The position numbers and the translations under genes are program-made. 64,000 bases of DNA. Source: Scatophagus argus (taxonomy: Eukaryota; Chordata; Actinopteri; Scatophagidae). The stretch lies in contig NC_058510.1 in the NCBI RefSeq assembly GCF_020382885.2, positions 8,986,862-9,050,861 on the forward strand. The letters are read 5' to 3'. The notes under the pieces are model-generated. The model saw only the letters and a program-made list of their open reading frames with translations, had not been told where the DNA came from and did not search any database. Shown here piece after piece: positions 40,191 through 51,655 of this stretch. Numbering within the stretch: the first letter of the stretch is position 1; each line of letters starts with the position of its first letter.

Positions 40191-40204
40191 TTTTGTATGC
40201 AAGT
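40191..40204 (+). promoter_or_regulatory. compressed SOX-POU composite-like site
   Basis: TTTTGTATGCAAGT has a SOX half (TTTGT) directly joined to a POU octamer half (ATGCAAGT, one mismatch to ATGCAAAT), without the usual one-base spacer. The compressed form is the one preferred by SOX17 with Oct4-type POU factors. It lies 1.2 kb downstream of the sox32 poly(A) signal. Motif evidence only. Confidence 0.3.
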
Positions 40205-42487
40205 TTAGTCAAGTTTACCCTTCTGAAACTAAAGTGATTAAAAAAATATAGCATTACCTCTGAAAACTTATTTATGTCCTACTGGAAAATGTCATAATTA
40301 CAACTAAATTTCAAAATAATAAGATTAAGATCCCACAGCTTAACATGTGCTCAACCAAACGGCAGGCTGCAGCATTTGGAAATGAGTCTGCAGAGGGAAA
40401 TGCTATGACTCAGTGATGGAAATCAGATCTCGAGGTGTTGGAAGGAAATGGATGAGCACAGCGGCTGAGGGAAGGATGACCTTGCTTGGACGAGGGAGCC
40501 AAAGAGCTGATTAGGAAAGTGAAGACTTGCTGCAATCCAACGCCACCTGAATGAGCGGAAGAAATCTGACGTCAGTTCAGTTCCCGTGACAATATTACAA
40601 AACACGCCGCAATGTGAAATGCAGAAATGTACTGCAGTGCAGAATAATAACATGAAATACACATGATAATATGGAAATATTAGGGGTTTATGTCCTTGTT
40701 TTCCTTCTTTTATCTTTTAGTAGCTTGAACTCAAAGCTTTTGGTTCAACCTGTTGTTTTTCTCAACGTTTGGCCCCTCAGCAACAATTAATGACCAGTTG
40801 CAGAAACTTCCTGAAGGAAAAACAACGGGAAGATATTGGTGTTTCAGGTGAAAATATCGTCAACAATAAACAGTTGTGGAAATGGCAGCTGGACAAATCA
40901 GATATCTTTGTTGCATTTATGAAACTCATGATTTGTCAAATATTTACATGGATGTGTTTTAACAGACTTCTGCTTTATTAGATAATATCAAAACAACTGA
41001 GAGTGAGGGTGGAAGAGGTGAAAGTGGAATTAATATGTGCTGTGTTCTTATTAAAGGAGGTGGTGTTAAAACCTTTGAAATACACTAGGATTTCCTCTTT
41101 TAAACATCTTATATTTAAAATTACCATGTTTTTTTTTTTATTTTATTTTTTTATTATTAACATGCCCCAGTTATTTTAAGGGCAATGAGTGCAATAAAAA
41201 TATAAACTTCTCATAGGTTGAGTGGGGTTTTGTGTGAATTTCTCCATTTGTGAGTACTGTCCAATAATGGATGCCTGTGTCACAAATCTGCTGGTGTTTG
41301 TGCTTATCACCGGTGAAGAATGTGAGGAATTTCAACATGTCAAACATGCTGTAATTCAGAGGAAACATTCCTCAACCATAAAATACTTTCCTTGTTAGAG
41401 ATTAAATATGTAAATATGCCGTGTTTGAATTTCTAATATTGACAAGCCAAATAGCGAAAGTTTATATTAAATCCAAAATAGATCTGAGCTCACTTACCCG
41501 GTACATTTTTGAGATTTTGTGAGCCATAATTAGGTCCTTTCTTGTCTTACCTCCCACATGAAGGTCATCAATAGTTTCCTGTCCTGAGCCCAGTTTGGGT
41601 AAATTTGGGGCTGCTGTCTGCAGATAATGCTCATCCGAGTATTATCCAGCAGGGACGTCTGCTCTGTCTGGAGCTGAGGAGGAAACTCAAACAGGAAGAG
41701 CCCTGGAGTGAGATACTCAACAGTTTCTTATCCCAAAGAAATAATGCAGTAAAGAGAAGGTTTCACAGTTTCTGCAACTGGAAAATGTAATTCCATATAG
41801 AGCAAATCTTCAGGCATTTCCACGAGCTCGGGCCTTCTGGTCGAGTTAAATGTATCTGTCTGTCTGATCACTTCATTATGTCAGTCTGCTCAACCTCTAA
41901 TCAAGCACTAATTGAGCCTATCACATTACTATAACCTCATCAGTTTCAGCAGCTTTTCACCTGTGTGTCTCACAGGTTTGCATGTTCAGCAGCTGTGTTA
42001 CTTCATTTAAGTCCTGAATAACCAGCACACGCATTATTTTAATTTTAAGATTTTAGTGTTGTGAGCATCATCTATTCAGTTGGCGGCATTAACAAGTTCA
42101 TTTGTTTCCCTTGAATTTTGTTTAAAGCCTCAAATGAGAAGGTCTCATTCTGATGTGCAGAAAGTCACAAAGAGAAACTGCTTTTGTGGTTATTATGACC
42201 TCAGCCGTGTTTCCAGGCAAGAGACAGACAGTCGGTGGCCGCCAGACAGATGATTACTGTAACAGGGTCCGACAGACACACTGAAGTGAATAGAGCAGCT
42301 GGGTGTGTCCCTGTGACCTGCTGGGCAAATACAATACTCTATCAGAGTCTCTTAGCAAAGAGACTAACGCCTGTCAACAAACACTCAGGGGATGATTCAC
42401 ACAAAACACAATCCTCAAAATGTAACGGAAGTGTTTGTTTGTGTCTGGGCTTTATATTTCTCTCGACATATACAGTCTATTATGATA

Positions 42488-42506
42488 TGTGTGCGTGTGT
42501 GTGTGT
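42488..42506. repeat. (TG)n microsatellite
   Basis: TG run with one C interruption. Confidence 0.85.
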
Positions 42507-42665
42507 ACATACTATACATTTGTGGAGGTGTTTTAACATGAAATACCTTCATCAGAATGAAACGTGGCATGTTGCACAGAGTCATTACCAGTGGAAATAA
42601 CGTCACACCTTCCTCAGTGTCTTCTGGTGCTTTATGACTCAGTCTGTAAATATGTTTATCTGCAA

Positions 42666-42686
42666 TGTGTGTGTGTGTGTGTGTGT
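42666..42686. repeat. (TG)10 microsatellite
   Basis: Pure TG run, 160 bases from a second TG run at 42488. Confidence 0.9.
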
Positions 42687-42972
42687 AACATGAGAGTGAG
42701 CATAATTATTTGGGGGTTACTGATTTAATGATCATTCCAGATAAAGAACTGAGGCGCACTGTCAGAGCTTTCATGGACGTGGTTGTATTTTAATTTTCTG
42801 TCTCGTTTGCTTCATCACTACCCCCCTTTTATTCACTGGAATGAAACAACAGAGCTGTAACTGGGAACTGAAGGTAGGATTGGTAATGCATATTTAAAGA
42901 ATTATTTGTTATATTTATTGAAATTTCTTTTACCATACCAACAGCAATCAATAAATCAAATGCTATGACAAA

Positions 42973-42991
42973 GACAGAGAGAGAGAGAGAC
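42973..42991. repeat. (GA)n microsatellite
   Basis: GA dinucleotide run of about 18 bases. Confidence 0.85.
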
Positions 42992-45787
42992 AAACCCAGT
43001 GTCTGGATGAATGGATAATTGGATAACTGCCAGGCCCGGGGTTATATTAATGTGGCATATAATAGAGTTGTTTTATATGTATCAGATGTAAAAAGTTAAG
43101 AGAGTTTGTTGAATGCAGTAAACTCACCAGAGCTGCTGGCTGTCAGAGTAGTCAGGTGGTGCATGTTCATCCATTTTGGAGGACTGGCTTTAAAAAAGAG
43201 GCCTGAAGGGAGGGGATGGGTTTTTTTCAGTTGAATATTTTCAAAATCTAGCAACTAATAACCCCAGCTTTTCACTCTGCCCCGTTCACATTTACTTCTC
43301 CAGTATTTATATTTTTTGACATATGAGTTGACGTGTTAACCTGTCTAGCTTTTGTTGCTATTCCTTTACATTAATTTTGTTTTAGTTTACATTGATAATG
43401 ATTTTACCAGACTTAAAATTCAATATTCAAAATATTTTTTTTTGAAACAAACATCTTCTTATTTCTGTCTAAAAACTGTTGATTCTAGTGGCTGAAATAC
43501 AAACTGTCACTGTCAGATTTAGTTTGCTTTAGCTAGCTGATTCGCTAATGCTAGCCCCACCAGTGGTGGCAAAAGGCTGTTTCCCACTAATGTTAGCTGT
43601 CCACAGTAAAGTCATACTGAAATGATTACATGTCAGTTCACAGTTCACTAAGCCGAGGCTGATTAGCTGCTGCAGTGCATATAAATACAACTATAGTGAA
43701 ACTATAGTGAGATAGTTGGGTGTGTTTTCATGGCCATTGATGGTATGTGCAATTTTAGTTTAGTTTTTCGATCTGTTTATCGATTTATTATTCATGCAAA
43801 CAACACCACGGCCTGCATGCAGCAATTTCAGACTTACATGTAATGTGCGCAAGTGTGTTCGTTTGTAACTTCATCGCATTTCCATACAATGACAACACCA
43901 GTGTCACTGTGTTGAAGTTACTATGGATCCGTCCCATCGGTGACTTCCCCTACCTCCCCCTGCCTTGTCAGTGGGCACCTGTTAAGTTTGTGTTGACGTG
44001 GCGTCTTTAACACCTCTGCTGATTGACTTAGTAAGGTAAGAGCCTAACAGCTCCGGAGGCCGCTCAGCAGGTAGCGGACTGTGTGCATGCAGCAAGCTGC
44101 AGCACCTGAAGGCAGCACATTGTGTGCTAAGCTGTTGCTGTCAAGTCACTTTGGTTATAATGCTCTGATATGGTGGCTACAGAGGGAGTTTAACATCACG
44201 TCTCCACGGTCAGAAGCCCCACAGTGAGATGCAAGATATCTGACATCTGAGGGGTTGTGAGATGAGTAAGGTTACGGGAAAGAAGAAAAAGAGTAACATG
44301 TAATTGTCTTAGGTTGATCTGATCACAAGTGAGTTCCAGTCAACAGTGTCTGACATAAAGTTAAGCATGAGGCCAGAGTCAATGTTTCCGTTTAAGGAGC
44401 AAAATATGCTTAAAAGAGTGTACTTTTCTTTCCACACATAAAACTGAGCGTCTTCACACCATCTTCCAGCTAATTAACACAAAAGGGTGTGACTAATTAT
44501 TGGCATTTGAGAATAATCTTGCAGATAATCGCTTACAGGTCTCTTACTTTGTTACTGCAAAAGTTCCTTTGCAAATATTAAGATTAGCAGGAAAAAGCTG
44601 ATTCAACAGCCAGAAGATAAACATAAAATCTGGTGCAAAATGCATACAAGATAAGCCCAACATGTCAGAAAAGTGGTTTTGATTTCAGGCTCTAGTCCTG
44701 GCAGGTAACTCAGAGTAAACAATATTTGGTTTGACTGGCAGGTTATTGTTGAGTCTGTGTGGGTGTTGAGGAAGGTTGGACCTTCTCTCAGGACGTAGCC
44801 TCACTTCCCTCGCTCAGAGGCTCTCAGGAGGAGAGCAGTGTGCCTTTTAACTTTTTTGTGTTGTGTTTGTTAAGGCCACATTCCCTCAGCTTGGCCTGCG
44901 ACTTCTGTTATTCTTCCTGTGCTGTTTGCCCCACTCGCAGCTGGAAGGACAGGAAAACCGATCTGGAAAACTACTTCATGTATGTCATCGGTGATTACAG
45001 GACGGCAGCGCCTGCCTGTGCCTCGTATTGGCAGCCTCATGCCCAGGCTCATGGGAGCCGGGGCAGGCCTGAATAATGCCGTCCCATGGGCAATGCTGCA
45101 CACCCCTCCTCACTCAAGGCCTCGCTTCTGCTCATACAAGGGAACTCTGTGGGTCCACGCAGCCTTGTCAGCGCTCTTCCTGTGGAGAAACCAGAGAGGA
45201 AGCTCCACCAGGCAGCCCGAGGAGGCCAGAAAACTCCACAACTTTCAATTTCTTTCTTTCATCTTTCCAGTTAGAACAAACACTCACGCAAATGACAGAC
45301 TCACATGAACTATCAACAATTCACATTATTAGCCTTCAGAGTCGTATTGTAACGTTTGCTGAAGGAATGCTAAAACTTTACGCACAAGCAGAGAGGAGTC
45401 GTGACATCAGTGAAATGAGTCAGTAATGTCCGTCACATTGCAACATCTGGTTAAAAGAGTAAGTAAGGCTGTAGGGGCAAAACTCCGGAGTGTGTTTAAT
45501 CTCTCATAAATTCAACCTTTCAGATGCAGAAATCAATCTGATGCTGTCTGAGGTATCTAAAGTAAACGGAATGTTTTGATATGATATATCGCTTTTTTAA
45601 AATTACCCATCAATTCAACTGTATTAAAAACTTATTAATGTCCCAAAACTCCATAATTTTATTCAAGGCGATGGTGCCTCCCATCTGTGACACAGCAAGT
45701 GACAAAATTACTTTGCAAAATCAAGATTTTTGCTGTGCGCAGTACACTAAATTTTAATCTTTACGCAACCCAAGCTGTCAGGTCGAC

Positions 45788-45893
45788 ATAGTGGAATAAA
45801 AAAGTACAATCATTTCTTTTATAATTTACTGTGCAGGTGTGATGTGTCAGTAACTAATGTACTTGAGTAAATAAACTTTCCACCTCTACAAGA
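45788..45893. mobile_element. fragment of a dispersed teleost repeat
   Basis: GTGGAATAAAAAAGTACAAT at the left and ATGTACTTGAGTAAATAAAC followed by TTTCCACCTCTAC at the right match the inverted form of a repeat frequent in percomorph genomes (tggaaagtaactaagtac type). Internal sequence is largely deleted. Confidence 0.5.
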
Positions 45894-47060
45894 GTTGACA
45901 ATGTTTTGATCACTTTATACATCTGATCAAGACAAATTTCTGGGATACAACACAGTAAAATATTCTCACAGATCCCTTTTTCATTGTTTCCTCTTTCCTC
46001 TGCTGCCGCTTTCCCAGGCAGAGGACCTAGAAGAGCAATCTAGGGGGATCAGGAATGACAAGGCAGTCCGGCCTCCCATTGTATGTGAGCGTTTACTCAG
46101 CATGGAAGAGCAAGGACAGTGAGGCTACAAGAATACAATAGGCTCATATTTATTTACTGCTTAGTGGCAGGGAGACCCCCCTAATAGCTGATAGCGACTT
46201 TACAGTAATAGACCTCTAATAAAGACCTCAGAGGGCAAGTAGAGGCTAGACGTTCTGGCTCGGTCTTGCGTAAAGGTGTTGTGAAGCGCTGTTTCAAACA
46301 CCACAGTGAAACAGCAAATCTGTTAAGACGACATTATTTTTTCCTCCATATTATATAATACTTATGACTTACAAACAACACAATTATCACAGAAATATTT
46401 CTGCAACGTCCTCTGTGGCTCATGTCTAACGTAGCATTTCATTCAATACAGAGAGACCTCCAGCTTTATGTTAGGTGAACTTGCTGTGTCCACGTTATAA
46501 ACGATGCTACGATAGTCACACTAGGACATTTCATTACGATGGATGAGAATTTCAGTAAGTTGCATATATTTTGCAAACCACTAAGCTTTAATTATACCTC
46601 CTTATTTCGGGCAGAAATTTTCCCTTTAATCCAGCTGTCCTACTTCTAACTTGTGATTCTGATGATTCTGATACAAATGAATAAATGGGCTTTTATTTTT
46701 TCGGGTCTGGAAGAGGTGCAAAAGCAGCAACAGTGCTGCATTGCAAATTGTCTTGTCATTAGTCTGTTAAACTGTAAATACTTTTGATTTAATGGACAAA
46801 TATGTACTCATGCATTACAGAGTTTGTATGAATTGGCCTGTATATTTGTACTTGTTTGTACAGGCAACAAGGTGCAGCTTTTATGTTGTGACTAAAAATG
46901 GGATTATGTAGGCATTTCATGTTGTGAAAGTGTCAAGTGTTTTCTTTTTTGGGGTTTATTTTCAAAACGTTGGGATTAATAATCTACAAAGTGTTACAGA
47001 GACAGACCAACAATCTGTCTGCAGCAGGTCTTTCAGGTTTGTGTGCAGTGCCTTTGAGTT

Positions 47061-47075
47061 CCAGTAGAGGGCGCC
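47061..47075 (+). promoter_or_regulatory. candidate CTCF site between sox32 and sox17
   Basis: CCAGTAGAGGGCGCC fits all 15 positions of CCASYAGRKGGCRSY in plus orientation. It overlaps the palindrome AGAGGGCGCCCTCT at 47067-47080, so a weaker site also reads on the other strand. Confidence 0.5.
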
Positions 47076-47934
47076 CTCTGTTGTGCTGAGTTCATGATCC
47101 AGCTGCAGTAAAGCAGAACTTCTGGACAAACATGAGCTCTCATTCATTTGGTAATGTCAGACAAGCTGTGTTTCTCTTTAAACTCCATGAACACTGCACA
47201 TGTACCCTCTGCTATTTCAGACTAAAGGTCAAACTCCACAGTTAATGTCCAGCTGTTCTGTTGTTTTTAAACGTAACCTCACAAAGGCTTGACCATCATT
47301 TACACTTGTTTTCTTCCATGTTTTAATCCGACTGAAAAATGCCTGGAAATCGATCAAACCAGCACTGACTATCTGACCTACATGACCGAGCCCCGAGCCT
47401 CAGAAAATTAATTTTCAGAGAGGCATTATGAGAGTGTGATTTATTGGTTACCTTGATGCCTTGTGGGTGTAATTGTGAGAGCAGGGCTGAAGTTGAGTGG
47501 CTTTGATGCCCCGTCCATCCCCTCCTCCAATCCCTGAGTTTCAGAGATTAACTCGGACACTGGATTAAAATCTCAAAATAGAGAAATCCTTTTTAGATGA
47601 ATAGATTGATTAAAAAGGGGAAAAGATGAGTGTGTGGGGGAACTGAGCCGCTGATATTCCCACCTGGGAGTTCTCCAATGGTGAAAGTCAACTTGGAGCT
47701 CAGTCAAAACTCTGAATAGATAATCTAAGACCGGGAAAATACTTTTTCTTTTCCTGTATCCTTAATGGTGACACATGATGGTGTCATTCTGACTGAACAA
47801 AGGGATTGATGGGGTGTTTCAGATACTTTTTTGGGAGCTTGCATCTGCATGCTGTAGTTGTGCAGTATTTAGATTTGTTTTTTTAGTATTTGCACAATGC
47901 ACTCATCTTTTATCAATTCCTTGCAGAGTGTGAG

Positions 47935-48390
47935 ATAAGAATATGCTGGTCTCGTATCTGCCAGTTAAATATGAAGCCACAGCTAGCAGCTGGTTAGCTT
48001 AGCATTAAAACTGGAAACAGAGGGAAGTAACAGCTAGCCAAACAGGCATGATGTCCAAAGGTAAGAAAAATCATGTTTTAGTTCCTTTAAAAAAATCCCT
48101 AATTAATACTTGTTATGTCTGATTTGTTAAATGTCAACAGAAACCTGTAAAGATTTAAAGTTGTAGTTTTACTGGTCATTATGTGCTGCACTGTTTCTTG
48201 GGTGAGTGCATGAATAACCTTAAAACTACAAGTTGTTGTTTTCACACTGCGTTGAACAAGTAAGATGTAACGTGTTAATTAATGAATCTTAGAGGTGTTT
48301 TGTTCCTTTGGCACAGAGCCAACTAGTTATTTTCTCCCTGTTGCCTGCCTTTATGCTAAGCTAAGCTAATTGGCTGCTGGCTGTGGACAC
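47935..48390. mobile_element. foldback MITE-like element
   Basis: Left arm from about 47977 reads CCACAGCTAGCAGCTGGTTA then GCTTAGCATTAAAACTGG. The right arm ends at about 48386 with TTTATGCTAAGCTAAGCTAA then TTGGCTGCTGGCTGTGG, an imperfect inverted copy. The arms enclose AAAGTTGTAGTTTTAC and CTACAAGTTGTTGTTT. Same family as 21746-22110. Confidence 0.65.
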
Positions 48391-50549
48391 ATATTACTCT
48401 GTACAGGCACAAGAGTTTTATCCTCTAATCTAAGAAATGAAACGTGTGTGCTTTCCAGAGGTCTCCTTGTGATTGTTGCAGTTCAGCAAATGTAGCTGAT
48501 AACAATGGTGTCACAGTCTAACAGCCTGTTTGGGCTTTTCACATTTACATACGTATACGTACACAAACACACACAGGTACACACACACACACAAATAAGT
48601 GTGATAAGCATGTGCAAGGGGATTATTCACAATCTTCACCTTGACATAAAAACATAAAAAATAAAAAAGAATCCAAAATAATCAATAAAACTACAATGTG
48701 AGATAAAGACACAAAAAACAACTAATTCTAAAAAAATTTCTAAAAATAAAGATACTTAGTGCAAGCTCAAATATGCACAAAACTGTATGGCTGCTCATGC
48801 ACAACTCAGTGTAAAAATCTCTTGGAGTTCCACAGATTTGAAGCAAAGCAGCAGATCTGTGCTTTCTTCGTGCTACTGCTGGACCTGGTGTTAACAGACA
48901 AAAGCCTGATGCTTGATATCGTCATCATTGTGTGGCCCGTTTGATTGCGGGAAGCAGGTGTATGTTAGTGTGGCCTTTCAGACCAAATTTAGTCATCCAC
49001 TCACTTCCCCCTGGACCCCAGGTTCCCTCTGCGTTTCCCAGCAGAGCTCGGTTCTCCCTCCCACCTGCATGCATGAAATACAAAGTAGACAGGCTCGACC
49101 ACAAACACCACATGCAGCTGCTTGTATGTAGGATCTTGACGCATATGCTTGGATGGTTTATGATTTCTTTTAAATTTCTTGTTTTTGTTGCTCAGCTCTT
49201 CTCTCCTACATCTCTCTTTGCCCTCATCCCTCCGTCTCCCCTCTCTCCTTCCAGACTTAAGCTCTCTTCCTTCCTGCCCTCTCACAGCTTCCTGCTCCGG
49301 CTCTTATCACTCCAGAAAACGTGACGCTGTCTCAGCCCAGTCAAACCAACACTAACCTCTGCAGTCCCCCCCTTTTCCTTGGCCATCACTGCCTTAAATG
49401 GAAGTGTTCTGGCCCCGCTGGGGTCTAACTGCCTGCAGGGGGGTGAGGGGATAACATAGAAGCAATGTCACCCATCTGGGCCAAATCTGTTAATGGACTT
49501 ATTTATTATAAACAATATAGCCTCTACTTCACAGCCTACAGAGGAACAATAAACTTGAAGTGGCCAGGCGTGTTTTTATTTATGTATTTATTTATCTGAG
49601 AGGAAGCCGTGGGCACACTGGGACATTATCAGCTCATTCTCCTCTGAGAAGTTTTCCTCTGAGCTGAGGAAATCGTCTGCTTTGATTTACTCTGTAAATC
49701 TGTGCCTTATAGTACAGGAGGTCGCAAAGGACCAAGACTGTGAAGTCTACTTTGTGGCAAAACGGTGCAAGCTCATGCTAAAGTTCACGTAACCTTATCT
49801 TCGTGAACATCCTTAAGGAATAAGAAGTAATTTTTGGTTTTACCACCATTACACAGTAATTATAAATGATCACGATAACTCTTTTACCTTAAGTGCTTTG
49901 AGTTTGATGTATTTTCTCACCATGTCATCTCAGATCTAATGGATGCCCACCCCAGTTTAAAGGAGCATCTTGAATAACATAATGTACATGGATTGTAGGG
50001 TTTATTTATTGTTGTTCTATGACACTGTTGCCAGATATGAGTCTGCTAAGGCATGATAGAGCCTGTGTTATTGTAAGGCCACAAGGCCATCTGATAAGAC
50101 CCCACGCTCCACAGCCTGCTGTGATAACAAATGTTTTGGATGGTTTGAAGCCAAAAAAGCTGAACCTGCCGCTGCACAGAATGCAACAGTTAATGCAAAG
50201 TTCAAAGTCTGAACCATGCACATTGATCAGAATATCTGGATGCTGCTTTTCAGCTGTGGATGGCGTTCTCTGGGGTCTCCATTGTTTCATACACTGCAGC
50301 ATGTCAGCATAGGCAGCAGGCTTTTGTCTGGATGCTGTTAGTGATGATATCAGGAGGGACTTTCCCCGATTTCCCTGATACAAGCTTTTCCCATGTTATC
50401 ATATAGGAAGAATGACAGGAGGGATACTGATCAGCTGACACTGATTGCTAAACTGATTGGTGGGAACAAAGTTGTTTTAATGCAACTGTCTATGCAGCCA
50501 TTTACTCATTTACGATAAGTAGTCTTTACAGGCCTGCATATGATTTAAT
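48391..50549. other. sox32-sox17 intergenic, noncoding
   Basis: Contains a CA-rich microsatellite at 48566-48593 and a pyrimidine-rich stretch at about 49200-49320. ORFs up to 130 codons here come from these low-complexity stretches and resemble no known protein. Confidence 0.5.
48566..48593. repeat. (CA)n microsatellite, interrupted
   Basis: Two CA runs joined by GGTA. Confidence 0.85.
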
Positions 50550-50970
50550 ATTAGACATTCTGGGGAATGCATTATTTAACGTTTCTGCGGCGTATCAGAC
50601 GACTTCAGACGCATCTGTGTCGGTTGTAAGTTTGGAGAAGGGAAGCTGTAGCTTAGCGTAAGCCCAAGCTTAACATAAAGGCTGGATGCAAAGGGAAACT
50701 ACCTACTTTGTTCCAAAGGTAAAAAATACACCTGTACTCATTTCATAAGGTTAGTAATAACCATGTTAAATATAGTTTGTTTAATCAAAACAAAAACAAG
50801 AATCTATTTGTGATTTTACCTGTTGGAACAACAGATAACAAGCTGTCATTATTTGCATCATCTTTGTGTACGAATTAAACAAACAATAATATGCATGTTA
50901 ATAAAGTTTGCATAGAGCCAAGCTAGCTTGATTCATCCTGCCTTATCATGAACGTACGACTTAGACCTGG
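50550..50970. mobile_element. diverged foldback MITE-like element
   Basis: Left part has GACATTCTGGGGAATGC, GGAAGCTGTAGCTTAGC, CATAAAGGCTGGATGC and TTCCAAAGGTAAAAAA in family order. The right part has AATTAAACAAACAATAATAT then GCATAGAGCCAAGCTAGCTTG. Borders approximate. Confidence 0.5.
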
Positions 50971-51534
50971 ATACAACAACACCACTCAGTTTTTCTCTCT
51001 TGATCCATGGAGGCATCCTGTTTGATATTTAGATTTAGTATATTTTGATATTTAGATCTCATCACTACTTTCTGAGTGGCAGCACACTAGCTCCCAGAGC
51101 AGCCATTGGTGTTGCTAAACAACAGTTAACGTTGTAGTCCTTGTGGCAAATGTTAGCTTGCACACTACTGTTGACAGATTTTAACCACATCTCCCCTGAT
51201 CACATTTTGTTTATATCCTCCTCTCCATGAGATCACATTGGCACAATAATCTTAATAAGTACCTTGTGGTGTGTGGTGCGCCGTTACTTTGCACCTTTGA
51301 GATTAGAGAGAAGTTTGTGAAGTTTCTCCATATGTGTGCGATGCAACCTGATTTCAAAGGCTTTTAGGATTTTAAAACTCCTGTAGCGTGAGCTCAGGTT
51401 TAGCAAACTATGGCCTGTTTACACTTAAAAACTCAGGGCAACATCAATGTTCACTTTTGAGTTCAGTTTGTGTCCACCTGACAAATATAAGTCCAGTGTC
51501 CAACTTTCCTTTTAGCTCAGTTGTGGTGTAGGTT

Positions 51535-51655
51535 CTTGTCCTTAACTAACTGTAAAACCACAACTTGTCATTAACTAATATAAATGTGTTAATTAGTGAG
51601 CTTCTGAAGTGTTGGCGGGCAGATTTTGTTGCCTTTCAGCAGAGCCATAGTTTGC
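51535..51655. mobile_element. partial foldback repeat (right half)
   Basis: TGTAAAACCACAACTTGTC, GTGTTAATTAGTGAGCTTCT and GTTGGCGGGCAGATTTTG then TTTCAGCAGAGCCA follow the family's right-half order. The left half is missing. Confidence 0.55.

Larger units (their letters stand above)
39010..47934. other. sox32-sox17 intergenic region, left part
   Basis: No gene recognised. ORFs of 105-129 codons on both strands near 44.76-45.43 kb overlap one another in a locally GC-richer patch and look fortuitous. It contains microsatellites, a repeat fragment at 45.8 kb, a compressed SOX/POU-like site at 40191-40204 and a CTCF-like site at 47061-47075. A weaker CTCF-like half (CCCTCTGGTGG) lies at 39334-39344. 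Confidence 0.5.

Noticed and set aside
44759-45426. Cluster of overlapping ORFs (77-129 codons) on both strands
   Set aside because: Several frames open at once indicates base composition rather than a gene; no recognisable protein and no consistent splice sites.
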